From assembly GCA_031761405.1 (NCBI GenBank), contig JASEVX010000133.1, positions 1-64,000 of the forward strand: 64,000 nucleotides of DNA. The letters run 5' to 3'. The notes beneath the pieces are model-generated. The model was given only the letters and a program-made list of their open reading frames with translations. It was not told where the DNA came from and ran no database searches. Both the position numbers and the translations under genes were made by a program. This document shows positions 44,036 through 55,900 of this stretch, piece after piece (position 1 is the stretch's first letter; the number at the start of each line of letters is the position of its first letter). The DNA comes from Serripes groenlandicus. Taxonomy: Eukaryota; Mollusca; Bivalvia; Cardiida; Cardiidae.

Positions 44036-44506
44036 TACTCGATAATTATTTAACGAAATTACTTTTGCTCGAAAAAAAAGCGTTCCCAGTGAGCGTAAAA
44101 AAGCGATCGCAATCATTTGAACGACTGAACGCTTTAATAGCTGATTGGAACGTGAGCGGAGTGGAACTGAACGGACGAGAGCGGAGCGTGAGCGGTGAAT
44201 TTGTCAATTTCATGATGTTCTTAACTGTAGATACTTCGAGATATTTAGAACAAACGTATCCGTAACGATTTTCTGGGAATCTAGATACAGTCGTTCTTGA
44301 CTTCAATCGCCCCTAACGTTGTAGTAGTATCATTCTATAGAAATAGTATTACACCATCTGATAGAGCTCTTGAAGAGCTACAAAAAGGTTGTTTACATGA
44401 TTGGATTCCGACCTCGGGTTTTCGAGCTAGAGCCGGAAGTTTGCAAAATATGCAAAGGCGGAAATATCCAAGGCGAATCCCACGTCCTGTATAGAGGACC
44501 TTAATA
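44036..44506. other. Unrelated segment replacing part of the last array unit
   Basis: Contains clustered 'gagcggagtgg'/'gagcggagcgtgagcgg' phrases and, at ~44,398-44,503, a frame with a CKIC..GGNIQGESH pattern recalling the zinc-binding tail of LINE proteins. Its origin is unclear. Confidence 0.35.
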
Positions 44507-44604
44507 TGAAAATAATAATAGATGAAATATAGTTATAAATAACAATAATAATGAAACATTAATCAAATACTACTACTACCACTACCTTTACTACAATTTC
44601 TTCT

Positions 44605-44729
<125 letters not shown>

Positions 44730-44734
44730 TACTT

Positions 44735-46075
44735 ATATTAATACTAATATAAATAGCAATGGTAAAAGTAATAAAAGTTATTTTACTAAACATAATCGCT
44801 TTGTAAAAATATGACCTTAGAATACCAATATAATTAATAGTCTTCAAGCAACTAAATAAAATTGTATCAATTAAAACGGATTGCATTCACATCGATGGTG
44901 CATAGGCATCCAGTACAAAGACAAATTATGTATACTACTAATGAACTGGGTCTGTTTTGTTTATTTCGTTTTACTCATTAACTTTGTCAAAATACGCATA
45001 TAAGCAACACATTATTATCAACAATTCGGGTGAATTCGCTACGATGGTGCCCAATCATTCAGCACAAGAACGCATCATGCAATGTAATGGCCAGGGTCTA
45101 AACTCGAATAGGACCTGGTGACGTTTTAATCGCATTCGTTGGCCATCATAACAACCATTTGTATTCCTCCATGAAACTGATTGTAAATATTCCAGTTTAT
45201 TGGGCAATGATGCGACGGGACCTGCGTTGGGTTATTACATACCTATCTTACGCGTATTTGAGTCGAAATCGGTACTGTCGTGTTCAGACCTAGATTTGAT
45301 ACACCTGCACCTTCCGTGGCTGATATTTGCTGATACAAGCCCGTGACCGACCGTGACGGACACTATTATTGGGACGACGCCTAGTCAAGTAAAGAGAATG
45401 TATCGGACCAAATTTGGCTCTATGTAATTGGTATTAGACAATTATTGTTTGGCATCTCGATACATTCAGTATGCGTTAGTATGGTGTAGTGTGCTATAAC
45501 GTAAATGTATGATGCATTGCATATAACATTTAACCTTTTGAACCGATATTGTCACCAGTATAGGACCAGACCAGGAAGCTAATCCGTGCGGTCCAATCAG
45601 GTTCTGTACTGTAGGCTGCTCAACTCAATTTTCAATTTTCATATTTCTAAAATTTGCAATGGTCTCTTTCAAATGAAAATTGTATTTTAAAATTTCAGCA
45701 TTGAACGTATTAAAGATTGAATGATTAATCGTCTAGTGGGATTGTTATTATGTTTAAATCAACCCAGTTTTTATCCTCCTACACTTAGTCATATTTGTAT
45801 ATATGTGTATATGCGTGTTTGTAATCTTTAACTTTTTTTCATGTTTTATTTCAATTTTTTCAAATACAATTTTTTTATTGAGCAATGTTCGCAAGTTTTA
45901 GTAGTCCTTTTTTATTTACAATGTTTAGCATGTTATAGTTGTCTCTTTTTTTATTTACGATTACGTTTAAGTTTATATGGCGGATCTGCACCACCTCATG
46001 TATGGTTGGTTGATGACAGACATTCTGAGATTGGCATCATGACTAAATGCTCATGTTCAATATAGTATGCAGTAT
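44735..46075. other. Non-genic interval
   Basis: No gene or recognised repeat. 45,000-45,600 is less AT-rich but has no long frame. Confidence 0.4.
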
Positions 46076-46080
46076 TATTT

Positions 46081-46232
46081 AAGGAATGGAGAGCTTTTTT
46101 TTTCGTTTTCATGGGGGTATGAACAAAAAAACCTGATCACTCTCTATGAAATCGCAAAGCGGTTTCATAGAATGTGTGATCAGGTTTTTTGTTCATACCC
46201 CCATGAAAACGAAAGAAAAAGCTCCATTCCTT
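46081..46232. mobile_element. Near-perfect 152-bp inverted repeat, copy 1
   Basis: The left arm 'aaggaatggagagc...cgttttcatgggggtatgaac...cctgatcac' and its complement meet at 'ctatgaaatcgcaaagcggtttcatag'. There is almost no loop. ORFs across it are palindromic artefacts. Confidence 0.9.
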
Positions 46233-46508
46233 ATATTTTAGCATTAATATGGCTATTTCAGTGAATAATAAAACATAATAGTATTTTACAACTTTATTTT
46301 CTATAATACAGCACGTCGCCAATGTTAATTTTTTTTATTCATGAGGTTATGAACAAACTATTTCAGCCAATCACAGACAAGCAAAAGTGATGAACACAAA
46401 AAATCCTAAAATATTACTTATTATACCCCACGTGACATTGTAATGTTAAATTCTCATATGCTCATCATGGGCAATTTCTTACTGTCTCATGCTAACAGTA
46501 CGTTTTTG

Positions 46509-46638
46509 ACCGGTTAACAGTATACTGTTACATGGCACGCGCGTTAAAATGTTGGTTATGCACGTGCATGACGTCATTTCAAACAATAACGTCACCTTTT
46601 AGGCTCGCGTGCCATGTAACAGTATACTGTTAACCGGT
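46509..46638. mobile_element. 130-bp element with 33-bp perfect inverted termini
   Basis: The arms accggttaacagtatactgt + 'tacatggcacgcg' occur at 46,509-46,541 and 46,606-46,638. The ~64-bp centre contains the palindromes gcacgtgc and tgacgtca. Confidence 0.88.
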
Positions 46639-46644
46639 ATATTT

Positions 46645-46800
46645 AAGGAATGGAGTGCTTTATTTTCGTTTTCATGGGGGTATGAACAAAAAAAACTGAT
46701 CACTCTCTATGAAATCGCGAAGCGGTTTCATAGAATGTGTGATCAGGTTTTTTTGTTCATACCCCCATGAAAATGAAAAAAAAAACCTGCTCCATTCCTT
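46645..46800. mobile_element. Near-perfect 156-bp inverted repeat, copy 2
   Basis: Same sequence as 46,081-46,232. The following ~180 bases ('agcattaatatggctatttc', 'cagcacgtcgccaatgttaa', 'gacaagcaaaagtgatgaac') are also duplicated, so a larger block was copied, not just the hairpin. Confidence 0.9.
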
Positions 46801-47112
46801 ATATTTTAGCATTAATATGGCTATTTCAGTGAGTAATAAAACATAATAGTATTTTACAACTTTTTTTAATAATACAGCACGTCGCCAATGTTAATTTTTT
46901 TTATTCATGAGGTTATGAACAAAATATTTCAGCTAATCACAGACAAGCAAAAGTGATGAACACAAAAAAACCTAAAATATTCATATATGTGTGTTACATT
47001 GTAGTAGATATACCCATGTTCACCTCCCCTACAAAGGTACAGAATTAATTGAATAACGTGTAATTTTGTTCGGTATAATAAAATAAATATTGCATGGCTT
47101 CCAGTGTTAGAG

Positions 47113-47181
47113 CATCCTCGGTACCCAGGCTATTCATAAAATATATCATATATTTTATGAATAGCCTGGGTACCGAGGATG
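47113..47181. mobile_element. Perfect 69-bp palindrome
   Basis: Two 33-base arms (catcctcggtacccaggcta...) around the 3-base centre tca. The arms are the terminal repeats of the 861-1099 element. Flanks gtgttagag and gtgtgagag match at 8 of 9 bases. Confidence 0.93.
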
Positions 47182-47190
47182 GTGTGAGAG

Positions 47191-47274
47191 TACATATTGT
47201 CAACATTCGGGTAAATACTGTTAACCTCGGCTTCGCCTCGGGTAATTGTATTTTCCTCATGTTGACAATATGTA
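47191..47274. mobile_element. Small inverted-repeat element with 'cctcggcttcgcctcgg' core
   Basis: The arms tacatattgtcaaca and tgttgacaatatgta enclose 'aacctcggcttcgcctcggg'. A related core ('ccctcggcttacgcctcgag') lies in the 47,830 hairpin. Confidence 0.75.
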
Positions 47275-47829
47275 TTATTATACCTCACTTTTGTCTACAA
47301 TGGTAAAATCCAATTACCCGAAAAAGAGATATTTTGACTATCAGAAACATTTTCAACCTTTTTGACAAGTGACCAAGCGAAAATTGACTGTCAGGTCATG
47401 TGACCGCAGTGATATTTTGAATGTCATATAAGGGCAAATACCTGCTTCAATATTTTAGCTAAATTATGACGTGATTGCCTCCCTCCTTATACACACACAA
47501 CAGTGACGTCACTATTCAATGTGTACATAAAAACAGTTTTTGAAGGAATTTTAGAATTATTAACAGTAGAATTTTGTTCAAGATATATGTGATATTTTGT
47601 TTACCTTGTTAAATTTGTGGTCAAGTACATTTCCATTTTCTTGGAAAATGAACAGTCAAGTACAATAAAAAACAGTTTTCGAAGGAATTTAATTAGTATT
47701 GTTAACAGTGGAATTTTGTTCTTCCTGATATATGTGATATTTTGTTTACCTTGTTAAACTTGTTTAATTAAATGAATTAAAAACATTTTAAAACTTTTTT
47801 ATGTACTTAATTTTGTTCGGTATAATACA

Positions 47830-47970
47830 ATAAATATCATATGGCAGCATGTGTGACATTGATATTGTCAACCCTCGAAACAGAATGTCACCCTCGGCTT
47901 ACGCCTCGAGTGAAATTCTGCTCTCGGGTTGACAATATCAATGTCACACATGCTGCCATATGATATTTAT
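47830..47970. mobile_element. 141-bp inverted repeat with ~43-bp arms
   Basis: 'ataaatatcatatggcagca' + 'tgtgtgacattgatattgtc' and the exact complement at the right. The core contains 'cctcggcttacgcctcgag'. Sequence before it ('ttttgttcggtataata') repeats the sequence before 47,083. Confidence 0.9.
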
Positions 47971-48189
47971 ATACTATCACACTGTAAGCCATGCAATATT
48001 TATATAATATTTAAGTATTACATAGTTGTTAAATCTTTTTCAGCGTGTGGAAGCACACACACGTTTAAAGTTAGGGTCCTGTTTTCGATAAGTGAATGTG
48101 TATTAGTTCTTGGAAACAAAGCATTGTTTATCTGGTCTGAAACGCGGGTTATGCAGACTCATTTGCATTATTTGATGTGCTTAAATGTA

Positions 48190-48478
48190 TTGATTGATTG
48201 ATTGAATTGGGTTTAAGGTCGTTTCAAATAATGCTTCATATCACGGGGGCCAGTTCACCTACTCATGTGTGTCATATCTTTCTCACACAAAATCTGCACA
48301 CAACATATTGACTGCATTTTCAGATAGACTGTTAGTCTATTGGTGGAAGACGAATGACGCTTGTTACAGTGACTTTTGTCATATGTCGAAAAGAATGTTG
48401 GCCGAGCTGGGGTTCTAACTCACAACCCCTGGATTGACAGTCCTTGTCGCTACTGATTGAGCTATCGGGCTCGGGTTT
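48190..48478 (-). repeat. SINE, head family A, near full length
   Basis: The tail (gattgattgattg, 'atatcacgggggccagttca'), body ('ttggtggaagacgaatgacg', 'agaatgttggccgagctggg') and head complement ('tgtcgctactgattgagcta') are all present. Confidence 0.87.
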
Positions 48479-48484
48479 AAAAGG

Positions 48485-49260
48485 TTTATATGTGCTTAAC
48501 ACATATATTCATACAGTCCATGGACATTTATACTCCTTTTAATCCTGGATGTCTGTGTTACTCCTTTGATAGTATTGTTTGCGTGGAGTCGATAAAGGAT
48601 TTCAAAGCAATTTATATATGTTCTGCTTCGCTGTTTATCTTTATGAGAAAGCATGCCTTCAGTACATCGAATGCTGAAGTATAGAAATATGCAAATTGAT
48701 AAGTGAAAAAGATGAATGATGTACGACGTATCATTTACAAAAGAACGTAAACAACAAAAGTCAGTGAGATCCTGCCTAAAAGCACGGAAACATTCTACAA
48801 ATGACATACATTTTAAGTGAGCCAAACAAATGCACTCGGTAGACGTATACCATAACGTCGACATAAATACGACGTCATGTAACTCTGGCGAATAAACATA
48901 ACCATATTCAAGTTTGAATATCTACATATGATATTCACCGTGCTTTCTGTAAAACAAACTTTATTGGAGAGGACCTTAAATAAGCTATGAGCTTTTAGTC
49001 CAATCCATTTCTACATTGTATATTTCTTGATGAATCCTATAATGTAACATATATGAGAACTAAATAGGTTTAGACTAACCCAAACCAGAAGCTTGCATAC
49101 ACAATGATAACTTAACAAAAAACAAGCATGAACGTCACGTGATAATTTGAAAAAGACAGTATGATGCCGTTGTATTGACTGTAATGTAAGTGAAAACGAT
49201 GCTTCAAACTGCATGATTGGTAATGATGTTCACGTAACCTGAGACGTCATGTTTATTCTA
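48485..49260. other. Non-genic interval
   Basis: No recognised repeat. A 122-residue minus ORF (48,496-48,864), rich in Cys, Ser and His, shows no domain I recognise and is probably chance. Confidence 0.35.
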
Positions 49261-49299
49261 GGATACAGGTACAGCTTACAGTTGAATAGATATAGTTGA

Positions 49300-49620
49300 G
49301 GCCATACTGCATTTGATGCAGTTGCTATCGCGTTCACGACAGTTTACTGACCAGCCATTGCTATTGGACACATATATTTCCCTTTTTCGGTATTCAATGA
49401 ACTCATTTCGGTCATTCCCAATACTCGAGCAATCGTAAGAGTGGAAAGGGGTATGTCTGCAAGAATCACCGTACTCTGTTTTATTGTAATTATACATTTT
49501 GATTAACTAACGGTCGGATCGAATGGATTGGCGATTGGCGATAACGTCGACGTTTCGAATGTCCAAATTCGAATGTCCAAAGAAACGTAACTGTTGCTAT
49601 TGCTGGTTGCTGTATACATA
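49300..49620. repeat. Diverged duplicated segment (partner at 52,760-53,050)
   Basis: Shared blocks in order: 'ttcacgacagtttactgacc', 'ggaaaggggtatgtctgcaa', 'gataacgtcgacg' and 'gctattgctggttgctg'. On the minus strand both contain D-S-x-R-x-T-P-F and N-G-W-S-V-x-C-R-E, but the partner has stops. Confidence 0.6.
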
Positions 49621-50091
49621 TTCCCTACAGATGGAAACCCCTACGCCAGAAAAAGGAAATAATTTCAATTTCGCAAATACTTAGTGTGCGAATATCGTTT
49701 CTTCGAAAACATATTTTTTTCTTAAGTATCTGCACTGTTTTCGGTACAATTATAAGCAAAGTGTTCAGTGCAAATCGAACACAAAAACCGTATTTGTCAA
49801 GTACGATTCCAAATATGATAATGATAAGTCACTGAAATATGATGTGACGTCATTGAAATATGATACCACGTCATTCAAAATGGGGTAGTGGGGCGTGATT
49901 CACACAACATGTGTATTTATATTGTATCAGCGAAACATGGCTTTGTATTGTCAATTCGGGGCTCGATCAAATTGACATATCGCTCGACCTTCGGTCTATA
50001 TACAATGCTAAATCTCGTATAATTTCCACAACATTATATTGCCTATTTATTAGATTGAAAGTATTTAGAACAGTAATTGATATATATATAC

Positions 50092-51015
50092 TAGGGATAG
50101 CAACGAATATTCGAGTATTCGAATATTCGATTAAAATGAGGAGTGTTCTAAAATATATATAATATAAATCAAATCGACGATTCTTGAAATATTTACCCAT
50201 GCTTTTTTGTTAAAAACTGCAAGTAAAGGGTTACCGATGGCCCATTCTACGCGTATTGTATAAGGTGTCAATACTGTAGATAACATGTCAAACTGATTAT
50301 CCTTACTTTAGGCTATTAAACTGATCGATACAATATCGATGGTTTCGTTTCAAAACGGCGTAACTTCAACTTGTATAACATGTAGTTACGTTTTTATTTA
50401 ATTATACATCAATCAGAAAAAATCCGTCGGTTTGGCCGTGCAATTGTCCGATTTCGTATTTATGATTAGCAATCTGGTACTGGGAATATTTCGTGCCCAT
50501 GTTCAACACTATTTCAGTTATAAAACAAGAAGAGAAAGGTAAAATTGCTCCTAATGAATAGTGCCACATTTCTACTCAAATAACGACATCCACTATTCAC
50601 GACGGTCGCTGACCGATTTGTCATGTTATGAAAAGATTTGCGCTTTAAGAACAGTTCATGTCATTTTCAATAGTATATCAGTTGTATACATGGACATTAG
50701 AACTAAATGTTTCGTAAACAAAAACATTAAGCAAGTGATCAATTAATTAAAATCTGAGCACTTTACTGACGAATTTTTCACTAACATTGTTTTCTTTCAA
50801 ATTCACGGGTTTAACGAATATGTAAATGCGTGTCCTGGAATTTGTACAAAATAAGACAACAGTAAGATAACTTTACAGCAAATAATGCATTTATAAACTC
50901 ATTGTCGGCGAAGCATGCACAAATGGGTCGATATTCGAATACTTTGTGATCTAATATTCGAATACTTTGAGATCGAATATTCGAATACTAATTGTGGCAT
51001 TCGTTGCCATCCCTA
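50092..51015. mobile_element. Non-autonomous hAT-like transposon with 8-bp target duplication
   Basis: The termini tagggatagcaacgaat and attcgttgccatcccta form imperfect inverted repeats, followed by 'attcgaatattcga' palindromic subterminal repeats. The exact 8-bp direct repeat atatatac flanks it at 50,084-50,091 and 51,016-51,023. It is 924 bp with no transposase. An 8-bp duplication with (C/T)AGGGNTGGCAA-type termini is the hAT pattern. Confidence 0.85.
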
Positions 51016-51704
51016 ATATATACCACTGTTCTATAATATCGACCTTCACATGTACGTTGCCTGTCTAGACCTATGAATTGTGAGGCATTAGTTAATATTT
51101 CTTACTCCCTGTCGTATGAGACTGCGCTAAATAAAACTCCGACCAACTTTCGTAATAAGCAGGGTACGCCAGTGAAAGTTGTTGTCTTCTGTATATAGTA
51201 TATATAAAATAACTAGTGACTTAGATGTCAAGGTCATGTCCTTACCTACCCCAATGATGGTCCAACAGATTTCTCGAAAAAGTAAACTGATTTAAAACAA
51301 ATTAATTGGGAAAGCGTCTAGCGATTAACAGGACGCAGACTGATAGTGATGGCTATGATCATGTAAATACATCCATTTAGAATATAGTGGAATTGTTCGA
51401 CAGTACCTCTATGAGAATTATTTATCGGCAAGATGAACTTATGATTTGATTACGGGTTATGAAACACCCGAAACAAGAAAAGAAAAACAGATCTTATTTG
51501 AAAATTCTGATTTTTCCGCTCACGTTTCTTTTTTTCTTTCTTTAAAATCGCATTGTCTTCTTTAAATGAACTGACTCCGTTATTTCATGCATTATTAAGA
51601 TAATTGCAAAATCTGAGTAATAAAGTGGATGAACTATAAAGTCATTCCTGGCGTACACATTTACAGAATTGTGTAAACAAGGGTAATATAAAGATATTCA
51701 ACGG

Positions 51705-51955
51705 TTTGATTGATTCTTTGATTTCTTAGCTCGCTTTTATCATGTTTCAAATTACTTCACGGTGATTCCTGTTTAAGATACCTGTTCTACTGGTCCATTA
51801 TCACAAGCCACTCAGTCGTAATATTGACCCCGCAACCATGAGCGCAAAGGAAGGCAACCATTACTACCATTTGTATTTGGTGTGTCCCAGCCGGGTATGG
51901 AAACCACGACCTCCTGTACCCTAGTCGAACGCTCCACCACTACACCACAGATATT
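51705..51955 (-). repeat. SINE, head family B
   Basis: 'gattgattctttgatttctt', 'tggtccattatcaca', 'aaccatgagcgcaaaggaag', then the head complement 'ccacgacctcctgtacccta' + 'cgaacgctccaccacta'. Confidence 0.82.
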
Positions 51956-52084
51956 TTCAAACGACCCTTCTTCTAAAAGGCAATGACAAAGGTGTTTGTC
52001 CTACAACTGTGAACTGGGTATATTACCCGGATATGCTTTAGCTGCAATTCGTCTGTTTGTTTGTATGGTGTCTGACGCGGAATT

Positions 52085-52265
52085 AAACACCTTTCAGTTA
52101 TATCAACGCGTTTTCGTGGTAAGTTATCAGGACTACTGGTCCGTTTATCCTGAAATCAGTAATTCCGTCGTAAAATTAAACCTTAAAAACTGGGACATTT
52201 CTTCCATTATAAAGTACATGTATTGGGTATGACCCGACCGGGGATTGAGTCTTATTACATCGATG
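52085..52265 (-). repeat. SINE, head family B, second nearby copy
   Basis: 'cagttatatcaacgcgtttt', 'gactactggtccgtttatcc' and 'gggtatgacccgaccgggga' in minus-strand order. Confidence 0.75.
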
Positions 52266-52342
52266 CGACAATACTCTAGGAGTCCTACCTATGTTAAACA
52301 ATTTAATTGTTTTTAAACAATCAATATAATTGTTTCGTGTGG

Positions 52343-53050
52343 CAATTGTTATGTCCGTACACATAAATGTTCAGATCATATTCCAAAACTTATGATAGTC
52401 TTAGTAATATTCACAATGTTGATATTGACTTTTATAACAGCAGATACAACACATTTGGGAAATATGCTATTAAATTATAACTCACCTGGTCGTCTGTTTC
52501 GTAATTATTCTGTCAACTTTACATGCGCTGCAATCATGGAAGAAACGTTTTAGACTATCATATAGTAGCATCTTAATTGTTTCGCTATGGCAGTTTATCT
52601 AACGGGGCTGTTCGCGACGACTCAGATAAGTTTCCTTTACAATCGAAACTTGCTTTCTCTATGCGAAGAGAGACAACTCTTGACAATTATGTTTTAATTA
52701 TCATATGAAGGAAGAGTTGAGTAGAATATGTATATTTCAGACAAGAATGCATTGGCACCTCTGTAGTTCTATTCACGACACGTTACTGACCAGCCGTTGC
52801 CTTTGAACAAAAATACATTGGCCTCCTCCAGTACATAGTGCATTTATTATTACTTATACTCATTGGTTGAGAAACTTAAAGAGCGGAAAGGTGTATATCT
52901 GCGAGAATCACTGCTTTCTTCGTAGTTGTAATCTATTACATGTTACAAAAAACCTAGGCGAATACCATAATGATGGCGACGATAACGTCTACTTTGTAAA
53001 TGCCCGAAGCGACGTGCTATTGCTGGTTTCTGGACAGATAATGCACTTCG
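52343..53050. repeat. Diverged duplicated segments
   Basis: 52,343-52,480 ('gttatgtccgtacacataaa', 'acaacacatttgggaaatat') matches 54,245-54,375. 52,645-52,725 ('cttgctttctctatgcgaag') matches 55,830-55,895. 52,760-53,050 matches 49,300-49,620. These are old segmental copies of unknown origin. Confidence 0.6.
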
Positions 53051-53099
53051 AAGTTTTATGGCCAGACATTGACATATTCCACTAGATCTAGACAGTACG

Positions 53100-54240
53100 A
53101 CATTTGGAAACGTATACACTAGAACAGTAGAAATAATATAAATATTTGCTGCGAATTAATAAACGTATATCCAATACCGAAGACAAGATATCTATTATAT
53201 TTATAGAGTTTTTCAATGTATTTGGGAATTGATGTCCATGCAAATAGAACAAGGCATATGAACATGACTAAATTTCCGGTGTCATAGCATGATTATATAC
53301 GATGTTTGATATTTTGATAATCTAAAAGGGTAACGCGAACAGGAAATAAGCGTAAATCCCCAGATGTTCTACTAAAAATATTATATTGCAAGCCAATCAT
53401 TACACATTATATATATGTGACTCAGTTAATACGCAGACAAAGTGCCAACGCAAGGAGAAACAAAGACACATACACATATAATTTTAGGGTAAGTGAAATA
53501 TAAAATCAAAATTCTTCCAACTATCGTGCGTTGTCTTAAGAACTATTTGAGATGCTACTTCTCACAATCAAAGCCTTCATTTCGTCTACTCAGATTGTAT
53601 TCCGCTGTCATCAACAACATGATTTTAAACAAATTAAGTTGTTTGACAAATAGAGTTTTACATTGCTTGTCCCAACAGAAAGGTGCTTTTGAATTATGCG
53701 GCATAATATATTATTCCTAAAACTTGTTTGTATGGGATATACAAGCATCTTATACAGGTCGTAAGTTTGTCATACAATACGCTTAGTTAACCTCCATTTA
53801 ACGTTATTCCCGGTGTACACCAGGGAGGGTTATCGTCTATTGTTCAGTATCTAGAATACGTAGATGAACAAGTAACGAAATTTCACGACTGTGACCTAGG
53901 TATTAACGTCATGTCCGTAATTGTCTGATGATGGTCTACGGGAAATTTTGAGCAGTGAAATAACTCGAAAAATAGATACATTGGAAACGAGTATGGCTTA
54001 TAACAGCAGGCACATATGGATGTTGACGAAGCCAAACAAGTTTCACATGAGACGATTGACTTGAAATGTACCATTATTATCCATACATACTACTGTGAGA
54101 ATTGTTCGTCTACTTTCCAACATCGCACCTTAGATGGACACTCTACCATAACACAAACGACGCAAAAGTACGCTAGGAGAAGAAAACCTACTCTTGTAAA
54201 CTACTTAAAACAATCAGTACCCATATCAATGTTCCTTAAT
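53100..54240. other. Non-genic interval
   Basis: No supported feature. Confidence 0.35.
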
Positions 54241-54244
54241 TGCT

Positions 54245-55900
54245 GTCAATTTTGATGCCCGTACACATGAGTGTTTATATTCGAAAATGTATGATATTCT
54301 CAGTAATCCTGACAATGCGTAATAATAAATGCAACAGCAGTAACACTACATTTGGGGATACTGTTGTCGAATTATGTGGTATCCATGATACACATATATC
54401 AAATGTTCGTCAGTTTAGTGAGTATTCTGGTTACGATACAAGCACTGCAAATAATAGAAGAAATGTAGTAGACTATCTTTTTACATTTTCTGAATTGTTT
54501 CCCTTTGGCACTTATTTTAAAAAAGCTGTTTGCGATGAAGCGGATCATTGACGCCGCTTGGAAGCGCGGCGTCATTATGGGATAGGTTTAAATGTTGAAA
54601 CACGGGGTGACTTAATTGAAAAGGGAGCAACCAACACTATTATTGTTAGTAAAAACTCTAATATATGTTTGCAAAAAGCAACCTTTATGAATTAATAAAT
54701 TGTATTGACTGATTTAAGAAACAAAAAGATGCAACATATGTATGTCTTCTACCGTTATTTCAAATCTTTAGACACATTTTATTTGTATTTAATTACTTTT
54801 TCCCAACTTCCTAGGCTACGCTTTTTTTCAATAGTTTGATTTACGATCCTGATGAGCTCCTAGGCTACGCGTTTTAATTGTTTGGTTTACGGCCCCGAAA
54901 TTCGTGGGGACGTTTTTTCCTATTTATAAAAATCTTAAAAATACCTCCCCGTACAGTTTGTTCATTCTGTCTATTGTATGCTTGCTATAATTATGTTGAC
55001 TATACATGTGAACTTTTTCTTTTAATTTCATAAATGCTCAATTTTGATATTTTCCTTAATTTGCTGATACAATCAGAGACATATATCTTTATATGTCTCT
55101 GATACAATCGACTACTTTTAGAATGGAATTTAAGAAGGGAGATAACTCTCGAATGCAAAAGGCTATAGGACATTTCGACCGTATGACTCGGGTAGTTAAT
55201 CCCATTGGCATATTCGAACAAGGAACTCTAATAGTTCCCTACATCTGCTAAATCTAAGTAGAATAGACTTCTCGCTCTCATTCGAAGCTTGTGTCATACT
55301 TAACTTATAACCAGAGGCATTAAACCTTAATATATGTTAATATTTTAGCACCTATGTGTTCTTTTTTTGTTTTGTCTTATCTAAATGATCTAGTTAGAGC
55401 AGATTTTAAACCATTTATTGGTAAACAATTAAGAGACTTCAGCATCTTTGACACATTATAGTTGCAATCAATGTTAAGCAAACTGTAAACCATATGGTTT
55501 TAGGACTAAACTTGACATTTTACGACTAATGCCGAATATCACATAGATCGCAACATATACAATGTCTATCCCTACGTCAAACCTGACCCTTTCTGCTCTT
55601 GGTAACCTTTATCATAGGCTATGGTAGCAAGGTGAGTAATGTAGGCACATCTTGGTCTTAAAATAAAGGAAAATTTGGCCTTCTTTTTCGAAATATTTAC
55701 ATCTTGTCTGTTTACACATTATTTACATGTACTAAACTGCATCTGCTTCCTTTAAGTCATGCTTCAAAATCATGCGCGGCGTCTTTGATGCTTTGCTTCA
55801 AAATTCGTCTTGTTTTCCGTCATAATCGTAAATTGCTTTCTCTACGCGAAGATCGACCACTGTTGACAATAATGTTTTACTGAATGAAGAGTTGCTTTCA
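54245..55900. repeat. Partner copies of the 52.3-52.7 kb segments
   Basis: 54,245-54,375 and 55,830-55,895 match the 52-kb blocks in the same order, with about 1.4 kb between them here against about 170 bases there. A 103-residue plus ORF at 54,240-54,551 overlaps the repeated part and has no recognisable domain. Confidence 0.5.

Larger units (their letters stand above)
40655..44575. repeat. Tandem array of five 640-750-bp units
   Basis: 'taaggtacgacatta' marks unit starts at 40,661, 41,305, 42,055, 42,715 (as taaggtccgacat) and 43,454. Conserved blocks include 'gatggaccaagacaataatg', 'catcctatccagatgatgt' and 'gggcttcttcgtcgactgtt'. Length differences come from internal deletions. The last unit is interrupted at ~44,036-44,506 by unrelated sequence and its end resumes just before the CTA microsatellite. 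Confidence 0.93.

Noticed and set aside
46067..46322. Plus and minus ORFs that mirror each other (SWGYEQK / FHGGMNKK)
   Set aside because: Both come from the arms of one palindrome.
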